Source: JBEIVB01 sp040374085 (GTDB lineage Bacteria; Bacteroidota; Bacteroidia; UBA4408). From it: a DNA stretch of 64,000 nucleotides. The stretch lies in contig JBEIVB010000002.1 in the NCBI GenBank assembly GCA_040374085.1, positions 19,515 to 83,514 on the forward strand, read 5' to 3'. Each line of letters starts with the position of its first letter. Position 1 is the first letter of the stretch. The notes under the pieces were generated by a model. That model did no database searches and was not told the DNA's origin. It saw only the letters and a list, made by a program, of their open reading frames with translations. The position numbers and the translations under genes were made by a program. Positions 51,731-60,491 of the stretch are shown one piece after another.

Positions 51731-54700
51731 ATGAAGAAACGCACAACCCTCCTGCTTTCCGTTTGGGCCTGCATGGCTCGTGTAATGGCCTTGCCTTTGG
51801 CTTTGGATGCATCCAACACCGTACCGGCAAACCCTTGGGTACCCAATGCCTATGTTCCGTTTACCGGCTCCATCACGCGGGTACCCATTGGCAGCTCACC
51901 CAATCTGTTTACGGCCATTGTTTCGGAGTCTAATTGCTTAACAGCCAACCAAGCCACCAACAGCCTCATCTTCACTCGCCGGCGCAATGCGGGCAATACG
52001 GGTAACTCGGGCTATGTTCAATTCTCGGCCTCTTTAAACGGTGGTCAAACCTGGGACACCATTCGATCGCTCATCAGCGACGACCAGCATCTTTGCCGCT
52101 ACCCATCCGCTGCCATCCTTAACCCCAGCGGAAACACCAACCCAAATCAGGTGTATGTGGTGGGCAGCGGCCCTTGGCATCCGGGTGTGAGCTGGCAGGG
52201 CAACTTTTTCTCCAGCCGACGCATGGACGGGCAATTCCGCGACTCCCTCATACAGGACAACCTGACCGGAGCGGGTGGTATCCCTCAGGATTTGACTCGG
52301 ATTGCCGTTCAAGCAACCGATAATGGTAAAGTGATTGTATCCGGAGCCCAATACGTGGATATAAACGCAACCACAGTTGCGGCACAAAACTACCGCGCGG
52401 GGGTGCTCAACATCGGAACTTACAACGCTGTCACCCACCACATAGATTGGTTGAACCAGCGGTTTTATCCAACCGTTACCACCGACCCCACCTCCGGAAC
52501 CCGCAACGTTGCTACAACCATGCAAACTGCTTGGTCGCAAAACGGCACCACCGGCTACGTGGTGTTTTGGGGCAACGATAGCCTGCACCCGGAGTATGGC
52601 TGGACGGCTTTGGTTTATAAAACCACCAATGGAGGGCAAAATTGGACCTATATGCCGGCGGACTTTCGCAACGTTTCTGCTATAACCCAATACATCCCCA
52701 GCAATTGGCAGGGTACCAAATCGCCTTTCTTTTCGGCAGGACAGGGTTGGGACTGTGCCGTAGATTTCAACGGCAACCTGCACATTGCGGGGCGATTCAT
52801 GGGCGGCTACACCAGCAACCCCGATTCCGCCGGGTTTACTTGGAACGGTCAGAAATCGGTGCTGTTCGATGCCTTTACCTCAGGAAACAGTTGGAATGGC
52901 ATTGTGCTCGATACCCTTCAAACCGATTCGGTTTCGGCAGCAAACAGTTATTGGACAAGTACAACAGCCGCAAACGATACTTGGAATGCTCGTTTGCAAA
53001 TAAGCCGCACCACCGATGGGAAGCGTTTGTTCTTTTCTTGGATTGATACCGAAACGAACATCTGGGGTGGAACAGAGAACCTTTTCCCCGATTTGATTGT
53101 GAAAGGGTTCAATGTAGAGACCGGACGCACCACATCCAGCTTCAACATGACCACCAACAACCCTGTTCTTTCGGGGCGGGTGTTTTGGCAATATGCATCT
53201 CCCATTGCATTAAAATCGGATACGATTTATAGAATTCCGGTTACCACAACCGACAGCCGGAGTCGGGTTTTTTCCATAGACGATGGGCAGCCCGTGCAGC
53301 ACACCTACCTCAACGGTGTGCAGATTCGCGAATCTCAGTTTAACATTCAGTCCGTAGCCGTAAACGTTACCGTTTCGGCCGGACCCGACGCTACCATTTG
53401 CGCCGGAGGCAATACCCAGCTTGCTGCCACGGGCAATGGCACCACCTATTCTTGGTCGCCTACTACCGGTCTCAGCAACCCCAACATTGCCAATCCGATT
53501 GCCAGTCCTACTCAGACCACCACCTACACCGTTACCGCCGTTACCAACGGCGTGAGTGCTACCGATCAGGTGGTGGTTACCGTAAATCCGGTTCCCAATG
53601 CCAATGCCGGTGCCGATGTGGCGTTTTGTGCCGGAGGCAGTGTAAACCTGCAGGCTACATCGAGCCTCACGGGAAGCAACTTCCAGTGGTCTCCAACCAC
53701 CGGGCTCAGCAATGCGCTTGCTTCAAACCCAACGGCCTCGCCAGCGGCCACCACCACCTACACCGTTACCGTTTCAAAAAACGGATGCACCTCTACCGAC
53801 CAAGTGGTGGTGAGCGTGACCCCACTTCCGGCGGTTAACGCCGGCAACGATGTGGGCTTATGCCCCGGGTCCAGTGTGGGTCTTGCTGCAACCGGTGCGG
53901 GAACGTTTAGCTGGAGTCCAGCAACAGGCCTCAGCAACGCCGGCGTGTCCAACCCCGTGGCCAGCCCATCGGTTACCACCACTTACACCGTAACCCTCAC
54001 CAGCAGCGGCTGCAGCGCCAGCGACCAGTTGGTGGTTACCGTTGCCCCCATCACCGCCAACGCCGGACTCGATGTCACCATTTGTCCGGGAGGCACTGCG
54101 GTGCTGAATGCCACCACCAGTGCCGGCCAAGCCACATACAGTTGGAGCCCTTCCACGGGCCTAAGCGCAACCAATGTGGCCAACCCAACCGCCTTCCCAA
54201 CCTCCAACACTACCTACGTGGTTACCGTAACATCGGGTTCTTGTGTGGCAACCGACACCCTGGTGGTAACCGTGGGTACCGTGTTGGCCAATGCCGGATT
54301 GGATGCAACTCTTTGCCCCGGTCAAACCGCTCAGCTTTTGGCTACAGGCGGCGCGTCGTACAGTTGGAGTCCGGCTACCGGCCTAAGCAACCCCAATATT
54401 GCCAACCCCATTGCCAGTCCGAGCGTAACCACCCAATATTCAGTTATCGTGAGTGCGGGTAGCTGTTCATCAACCGATGTGGTGGTGGTAAACGTAGATC
54501 TCATTACTGTTAATGCGGGCCCGGACCAAACCGTTTGTTCGGGAACGGCCGTTCAATTGAACGGAAGTGTATCCGGCGCCAACGGATTTGTGTGGACTTC
54601 AACCGGAGGGTTTATCAACGCCCAGGTATTGAACCCAACTGTTGGGTCCATCAGCACCGCCTCTTATACCCTCACTGCCAACAACGCCAACTGCACCATT

Positions 54701-55210
54701 TCCGATGTGGTCATCATCTTTACCAACAACCCTCCTCCAACGCCCACCATCAACTTTGTTGGGGTTGATTTATTGGCCAGTGCGGCTTTTGGATACCAGT
54801 GGTTCATCAACGGCAACGCCATTGCCGGGGCCAACAACCAAACCTATTACCCAACCTCAAATGGCAACTACACCGTTACGGTTACCGACCAGAACGGATG
54901 TACTTCCACCTCTCTTCCATACGCCTTCCTAAACACGGGATTGGCTGCTCTGGGTATGCCTGCATCGTTCGAGCTCATGCCGAACCCTACCACAGGTGGT
55001 TTTACCGTTTTGTTGGAGTCGAGCGTTGCCGGTTCTTTTGAGCTGGAATTGATCAACCTCCTGGGCGAGCGTTTGGCGCACATCAGCCGCAGCAACTTCA
55101 GCGGCAGATTGGTGCAGCCTTTCGACCTCAGCGCTCAACCGGCCGGCGTTTACTTTGTGAACCTCCGCAGCAGCCAGGGCAACATCACCCGAAAGGTGGT
55201 GAAGCAGTAA
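51731..55210 (+). CDS. Giant T9SS-secreted protein with sialidase/BNR-like N-terminus and six tandem repeats
   Basis: The 1159-residue protein has a signal peptide, then about 520 residues with Asp-box-like motifs (SLNGGQTWDTI, KTTNGGQNWTYM) and KRLFFSWIDTETN, suggesting a beta-propeller like those of exo-sialidases or BNR proteins. Catalytic sialidase residues cannot be confirmed. Six repeats (about 543-996) of the same type as in the upstream gene follow, then an Ig-like segment and a T9SS domain. Its last 57 residues match the upstream protein at nearly every position (GERLAHISRSNFSGRL ... ITRKVVKQ). It has its own promoter and terminator. Confidence 0.87.
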   Translation: MKKRTTLLLSVWACMARVMALPLALDASNTVPANPWVPNAYVPFTGSITRVPIGSSPNLFTAIVSESNCLTANQATNSLIFTRRRNAGNTGNSGYVQFSASLNGGQTWDTIRSLISDDQHLCRYPSAAILNPSGNTNPNQVYVVGSGPWHPGVSWQGNFFSSRRMDGQFRDSLIQDNLTGAGGIPQDLTRIAVQATDNGKVIVSGAQYVDINATTVAAQNYRAGVLNIGTYNAVTHHIDWLNQRFYPTVTTDPTSGTRNVATTMQTAWSQNGTTGYVVFWGNDSLHPEYGWTALVYKTTNGGQNWTYMPADFRNVSAITQYIPSNWQGTKSPFFSAGQGWDCAVDFNGNLHIAGRFMGGYTSNPDSAGFTWNGQKSVLFDAFTSGNSWNGIVLDTLQTDSVSAANSYWTSTTAANDTWNARLQISRTTDGKRLFFSWIDTETNIWGGTENLFPDLIVKGFNVETGRTTSSFNMTTNNPVLSGRVFWQYASPIALKSDTIYRIPVTTTDSRSRVFSIDDGQPVQHTYLNGVQIRESQFNIQSVAVNVTVSAGPDATICAGGNTQLAATGNGTTYSWSPTTGLSNPNIANPIASPTQTTTYTVTAVTNGVSATDQVVVTVNPVPNANAGADVAFCAGGSVNLQATSSLTGSNFQWSPTTGLSNALASNPTASPAATTTYTVTVSKNGCTSTDQVVVSVTPLPAVNAGNDVGLCPGSSVGLAATGAGTFSWSPATGLSNAGVSNPVASPSVTTTYTVTLTSSGCSASDQLVVTVAPITANAGLDVTICPGGTAVLNATTSAGQATYSWSPSTGLSATNVANPTAFPTSNTTYVVTVTSGSCVATDTLVVTVGTVLANAGLDATLCPGQTAQLLATGGASYSWSPATGLSNPNIANPIASPSVTTQYSVIVSAGSCSSTDVVVVNVDLITVNAGPDQTVCSGTAVQLNGSVSGANGFVWTSTGGFINAQVLNPTVGSISTASYTLTANNANCTISDVVIIFTNNPPPTPTINFVGVDLLASAAFGYQWFINGNAIAGANNQTYYPTSNGNYTVTVTDQNGCTSTSLPYAFLNTGLAALGMPASFELMPNPTTGGFTVLLESSVAGSFELELINLLGERLAHISRSNFSGRLVQPFDLSAQPAGVYFVNLRSSQGNITRKVVKQ
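53362..54720 (+). repeat. Six in-frame tandem repeats in the second giant surface protein
   Basis: The units have the same AGxDxxxCxG, SWSPxTGLSNPN and TTTYTVTV core as the nine units upstream. The last unit (FVWTSTGGFINAQ) corresponds to the divergent ninth unit of the first protein, so both arrays end in the same type of module. Confidence 0.85.
54725..55210 (+). repeat. 3' region duplicated from the upstream paralog (copy of about 51134-51620)
   Basis: The two genes share long identical DNA stretches here. The segment encoding GERLAHISRSNFSG is identical over about 40 nt (around 51486 and 55064). Another shared stretch encodes TPTINFVGVDL. The stretch between is less similar, which fits duplication with later patchy gene conversion or strong constraint. 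Confidence 0.75.
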
Positions 55211-55235
55211 GGGTTTTATAAACAAAATGAATAAG

Positions 55236-55264
55236 GCCCCGGGTGTTGTGCCCGGGGCTTTTTT
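55236..55264 (+). terminator. Intrinsic terminator after the second giant surface protein
   Basis: GCCCCGGG (55236-55243) pairs with CCCGGGGC (55251-55258), followed by six T. Confidence 0.85.
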
Positions 55265-55403
55265 GTGGGGTGGGAGTGAGGGGGAGCTCCCTAAAACCAT
55301 CAGAAAAGCAAGATTTGGCCGGATGGACTTGGGGTTAGGGCCTTTCTTTAACGAGAATGAATAGGTGTGAAATTCTACGTTATCCCAAGGAGTTATGCAG
55401 ATT

Positions 55404-55704
55404 TTATCTATTTAATTTATCCTTGAAATCCATGCGTTCGTGCAGGATTCTCAAAACTTCGATCGTTTGTTCGTCCACGATTTTTTTAGAAAATATTGTA
55501 TTTGGTGGTTTTCTTGTCCTTGAGTTCCGGATAAATTTCATCATAAATCTTTGCCATTAGTGGTTTCTTGACCAGTGATGAACACGCCTTGAGCAGCTAT
55601 TTATAATATGCATTGGCCTGGCTTTCAGACCCTGTTTTAACCGTGTAACTCCAAATATCCGATAGGGTTTTTACGGCACTGTTGGTAAATGCAACCTTTG
55701 CCAT
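55404..55704 (-). pseudogene. parE: Decayed ParE-family toxin gene
   Basis: Reading the minus strand from ATG 55704 gives MAKVAFTNSAVKTLSDIWSY, a typical ParE/RelE opening. It ends at an in-frame TAG (55599-55597) after 35 residues. The frame continues with KKPLMAKIYDEIYPEL and KTTKYNIF, then stops again. The expected ParE C-terminus (KIVDEQTIEVLRILHERMDF ... LNR) is present in another frame up to a TAA at 55406-55404. A nonsense mutation plus a frameshift thus make the toxin inactive. It starts one base after the parD stop, as in intact parDE operons. Confidence 0.8.
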
Positions 55705-55941
55705 TTACCTGTGTTTTACTTTTGGCTTTTTCGGATGATCATCTCCATCAAACTCTTTGCCAAGGCCACTGTTTACGCCAGCTTAAATCGCTTGACGTAA
55801 AGCAATCATCTTCTGCTTTTCTTGCTCAAGCAAACCAGCGCGTACTGCCGCACTGGAATTTTTATAATCGATCTGAATTAAACTACGTTGAATAAAACGA
55901 TCAAAATTGCTGTCGAATGAAACAGAAGTGTTTTTGTTCAT
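55705..55941 (-). pseudogene. parD: Decayed ParD-family antitoxin gene
   Basis: The minus strand from ATG 55941 reads MNKNTSVSFDSNFDRFIQ, then SSAAVRAGL and KMIALRQAI, the ribbon-helix-helix pattern of ParD. An in-frame TAA at 55785-55783 ends it after 52 residues. The frame then continues with AGVNSGLGKEFDGDDH, the usual ParD C-terminus, to a TAA at 55707-55705. The VRAGL-LEQE segment also looks two residues short of the usual form. Confidence 0.8.
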
Positions 55942-56174
55942 GACAACTTTTTTTAGATAAAAGTGCCAAATAATGGTGTGTTTTCAAAATTCACGCATGG
56001 GTAATTTCCGGGTTGTTGACCCTTTTGAAAACTGGAGGTAGGCTCGGGGAAATGTATGGTTCTGTAGTGCTGGGTTGAAGTATTCGGCTTTTTTTGCACC
56101 CTGCCGCGTGTAGAGGTTCCATCCTTTTGTCCTCTGTGCAATGGTTCGGAGACTCCGTCTGCAATTTGGTGCAA

Positions 56175-56210
56175 AAAAATCCCCAACCCTCTTCAGGATT
56201 GGGGATTTTT
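56175..56210 (-). terminator. Intrinsic terminator of fumC
   Basis: AAAAATCCCCAA (56175-56186) pairs with TTGGGGATTTTT (56199-56210). On the minus strand it ends in a T-run, 18 nt after the fumC stop. Confidence 0.85.
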
Positions 56211-56227
56211 ACAACATGGTATTATGT

Positions 56228-57625
<1,398 letters not shown>

Positions 57626-57650
57626 GGTGTTCGGTCGTTGAATGGAGGCG

Positions 57651-57679
57651 CAAAGGTAAGGGCTTTTCTTGCCCCGCAA
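57651..57679 (-). promoter_or_regulatory. Predicted promoter of fumC
   Basis: On the minus strand TTG (57679-57677) is followed after 18 nt by TACCTTTG (57658-57651), an exact -7 match, 25 nt before the ATG at 57625. Confidence 0.6.
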
Positions 57680-57709
57680 GAAATGGAGCCGGGGTGCTTC
57701 GGGCACAAA

Positions 57710-57736
57710 AAAAGCCGCTCGGGAAGAACGGCTTTT
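57710..57736 (-). terminator. Intrinsic terminator of the YfhO-like gene
   Basis: AAAAGCCG (57710-57717) pairs with CGGCTTTT (57729-57736). On the minus strand a run of seven T follows, 25 nt after the stop of the YfhO-like gene. Confidence 0.75.
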
Positions 57737-57760
57737 GGAACAACAGGAGTGCGCAGGCTG

Positions 57761-60229
57761 TTAAGCCTGGGCGGTTTTGCGCTGCTTGCGGTCGAGCCAA
57801 AAGCCCAGAGCCAAAAACAGGTACAAGCCGATGGAACTCACCATAGCCAAGCGTTCTCCGTTGGTGTAGGCGGCCGGGGCAAATTTCCATTCTATGCGGT
57901 GCTCACCGGCAGGCAATACCATGCCGCGCAACACGTAGTTTACCCGAAAGTAGTCGGCGGGTTTCCCATCCACGGTGGCTTCCCATCCTTTGTCGTAGTA
58001 TATCTCCGAAAACACGGCCACGCCTCCGGTTGAGGAACGGCTGGTGTAGGAGAGAGCATTGGCTTTATATTGAGTTAAGGTTATGAAACCGGTGCTGTCA
58101 AAAGCCGAGGATACGTTGCCCGCTTTTTCTTTAAAGCGCTGGTCAGCAAACGCAATTTTTTTAGGGTTGAAGTTTCCAAGGGCTTTGATTTCCGCATCGG
58201 CATTGGGCACCCATGTTAAGGTAGGCACAAACCAGGCATTGCCGCAGGCTTCCGGGTTGGGCATGGCCATGGGAGCTGCTCCCTGAGCTTGCTGGCCCTG
58301 TGCCTGAGGCTGCACAATAAAGTATTTGGTGTTGAGCATGTTCAACACCTGACGGTTGTTTTTCGACATGTGTTCGTCCCACAATTCTTGGTAACGCTTG
58401 AGTTTGGCACCGTGGTAACCGCCAATAGATTTATGAAAATACGAGGTGCTGGCATCGTTAAAGGGACTCACGGTGGTGTTCAACACCCGAAAATCGGGAT
58501 CCTTGTCTTGCATGATTTGAAGATCGGCCTGGCTGGGTTCATAAGGCACATCCATTTGACTTTTGGGCACAAATTTCGATGCGTTGAGGTAGCGCTTGTC
58601 AACAGACCAAAGGTCAGCCAACACGAGGGTACCCAAAATGCCCAGAGCAAGCATTTGGTTGAGGGTTTTGCGCGTGTAGAGCCACAGGATGCCGGCTGCA
58701 GCCACAATAAAAAGAAGGCTGCGCATGGCATCGGCTTTGAATATGGCCTCGCGCACGCTCGATAATCCACCTAAAAACACGGGAATCTGGTCGGGCGGCA
58801 ACTGAGCTTCTTTGAGCTGCTTGCTTAGGTCGGCGTATTCGTTTTCTTTATAAAAGTCTTGAAACATGCCGGGCATGAGCCAAAACAAAAGGCAAAGTCC
58901 GGCGGTAATGCCCACGCTGTAATACAGGGGCTTGGGATCTGTTTTCAATCGTTCGGGGTTGCGCATGACTTCGGCCAGGGTTAGCGCGCCTATGAAAGGC
59001 ACCAGCAGTTGGGCCACCACAAGGGTCATGCTTACCGCTCGGAATTTGTTGTAGCCCGGTATGTGATCCATAAAGAAGTCGGTGAGGCCCATGAAGTTTT
59101 TGCCCCAAGCCAACATAACCGTAAGCACCACGGCACCCAATAGATACCATTTGAGTTGGTCGCGCAGAAAGAAAAGCCCCAGCATAAATAAGAAACAGGT
59201 TATGGCCCCAAAATACACGGGACCCGAAGTAAAGGGCTGGTCGCCCCAATATTGGTCGAGGTTGCCGATGTATTCGCGGTAGTCTGTCGGGGCTTTTTCC
59301 AGGGCCTTTGGGTTGTCGTCGGAAATGCGTCCGCTCGACCCGCCTTTAAAATTGGGTATGAGCAGGGTAAAGGTTTCGCCTACGCCGTAGCTCCATTGGG
59401 TGGCGTAGTCTTTGTCGAGGCCGGTGGTTTTGTTGGATTTATCGGCGGTGAGTTCGCTTTTTCCTCTGGTGGAGTAGCGCCCGTATTCTTCGGTAAGCAA
59501 GAGGTTGGTTAGGTTGGGTCCTACTGCCAGGGCGGCAGCTAAAGCCAAAACGCCTACTGATTTTATAAGGTGTGTGAGGTTTTTCTCGCGAATCAAACGG
59601 ATGGCTTCACCCAGCACCACAAAGCCCATAGCCAATGCCAGGTAGTAGGTGATTTGCAAGTGGTTTACCGAAAGTTCCAGGCAAAGGGCAAGAGCGGTTA
59701 TGCCGGCACCCAGCCAGAGTCTGCCGCGCAGGGTCATGAGCACGCCGGCCAAAACAGGAGCCATGTAGGCTATGGCGTATCCTTTGGGGTTGTGGCCCGC
59801 TTCAATGATGATGATGGTGTAGGACGATAAGCCAAAGGCTATAGCTCCAATGGCCGAAACGCCCACGCTTGCACCCAGGGTAAGCAGCAAAAAGAAAAAT
59901 CCGGCGAAGGCCAGAAAGACGATGGTTGCCGGATGAGGAATGATGCCTAAGCCAAAGGCGGTGTTGAGCGGACGAATGAGGTTGGATGGATAATAAACCG
60001 ATATCTGATACGCCGGCATGCCGCTGAACATGGCGTTGGTCCAGAGGGGCTCAGCTTTCTCCTGCTCGCGAAACTGAACAATCTCCTGACTCATTCCTTT
60101 GAAGTGCGCCACGTCGCTTTGTTGTATGGCTTGCCCACTGAGGAGTGGACTGAAATAAACCAGGGTAAGCACCACAAAAAGGAGCATAGCCCCAACGTAG
60201 GGCCACGTTTTTTTCCAATCGAATTTCAT
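57761..60229 (-). CDS. YfhO-family large membrane protein
   Basis: The 822-residue protein has an N-terminal membrane helix followed by an external loop and many further helices. A conserved set includes MFSGMPAYQISVYYPSNLI. A C-terminal extracytoplasmic domain (YFHKSIGGYHGAKLKRYQELWDEHM, then GWEATVDGKPADYFRVNYVLRG) and a final helix complete it. This is the YfhO (PF09586) architecture. The Gram-positive member adds sugars to lipoteichoic acid; in Bacteroidota the acceptor is unknown. It is followed 15 nt upstream on the genome by DUF4834. Confidence 0.85.
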   Translation of the reverse strand: MKFDWKKTWPYVGAMLLFVVLTLVYFSPLLSGQAIQQSDVAHFKGMSQEIVQFREQEKAEPLWTNAMFSGMPAYQISVYYPSNLIRPLNTAFGLGIIPHPATIVFLAFAGFFFLLLTLGASVGVSAIGAIAFGLSSYTIIIIEAGHNPKGYAIAYMAPVLAGVLMTLRGRLWLGAGITALALCLELSVNHLQITYYLALAMGFVVLGEAIRLIREKNLTHLIKSVGVLALAAALAVGPNLTNLLLTEEYGRYSTRGKSELTADKSNKTTGLDKDYATQWSYGVGETFTLLIPNFKGGSSGRISDDNPKALEKAPTDYREYIGNLDQYWGDQPFTSGPVYFGAITCFLFMLGLFFLRDQLKWYLLGAVVLTVMLAWGKNFMGLTDFFMDHIPGYNKFRAVSMTLVVAQLLVPFIGALTLAEVMRNPERLKTDPKPLYYSVGITAGLCLLFWLMPGMFQDFYKENEYADLSKQLKEAQLPPDQIPVFLGGLSSVREAIFKADAMRSLLFIVAAAGILWLYTRKTLNQMLALGILGTLVLADLWSVDKRYLNASKFVPKSQMDVPYEPSQADLQIMQDKDPDFRVLNTTVSPFNDASTSYFHKSIGGYHGAKLKRYQELWDEHMSKNNRQVLNMLNTKYFIVQPQAQGQQAQGAAPMAMPNPEACGNAWFVPTLTWVPNADAEIKALGNFNPKKIAFADQRFKEKAGNVSSAFDSTGFITLTQYKANALSYTSRSSTGGVAVFSEIYYDKGWEATVDGKPADYFRVNYVLRGMVLPAGEHRIEWKFAPAAYTNGERLAMVSSIGLYLFLALGFWLDRKQRKTAQA

Positions 60230-60244
60230 AATGAAAAGGTTAGG

Positions 60245-60445
60245 TTAAGGGATTTCTTCGTAATCTACGTATTCCCCTTCCTGCTCGGCAGGAGAGGGTT
60301 TACGCGAAGGGGATGTGGCTTCTGGCTTGGGCTCTGAATCCGGATGGCGTACATAGGTGTTGCGGTGCACATGAACGGTGCGCGGAGAAAACACCCGGTA
60401 AAGGATAAAAGCTACTACAAGGGTAAAGAAGATGTCGCTGGCCAT
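60245..60445 (-). CDS. DUF4834-type small membrane protein
   Basis: The 66-residue protein has one N-terminal helix (DIFFTLVVAFILYRVF). A basic then acidic tail ends GEYVDYEEIP, and that ending is the mark of the DUF4834 family in Bacteroidota. Function unknown. It has its own promoter within the 3' end of carB and precedes the YfhO-like gene by 15 nt. Confidence 0.75.
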   Translation of the reverse strand: MASDIFFTLVVAFILYRVFSPRTVHVHRNTYVRHPDSEPKPEATSPSRKPSPAEQEGEYVDYEEIP

Positions 60446-60461
60446 GAAGCTTGTAAAGGCT

Positions 60462-60491
60462 CAAAAATACAACATTTCTCAGCGGCTCAAA
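60462..60491 (-). promoter_or_regulatory. Predicted promoter of the DUF4834-yfhO unit, inside the carB 3' end
   Basis: On the minus strand TTTG (60491-60488) is followed after 18 nt by TATTTTTG (60469-60462). Both elements are exact; the ATG at 60445 is 16 nt further. The -33 element lies inside the last codons of carB. Confidence 0.6.

Noticed and set aside
49105..54720. Regular spaced DNA repeats considered as a CRISPR array or VNTR
   Set aside because: The period is about 225 bp, in frame and translated into Ig-like modules, so these are protein repeats.
55953..56186. 77-residue minus-strand open frame between the parDE remnant and fumC
   Set aside because: It starts within the fumC terminator and shows no recognisable family.
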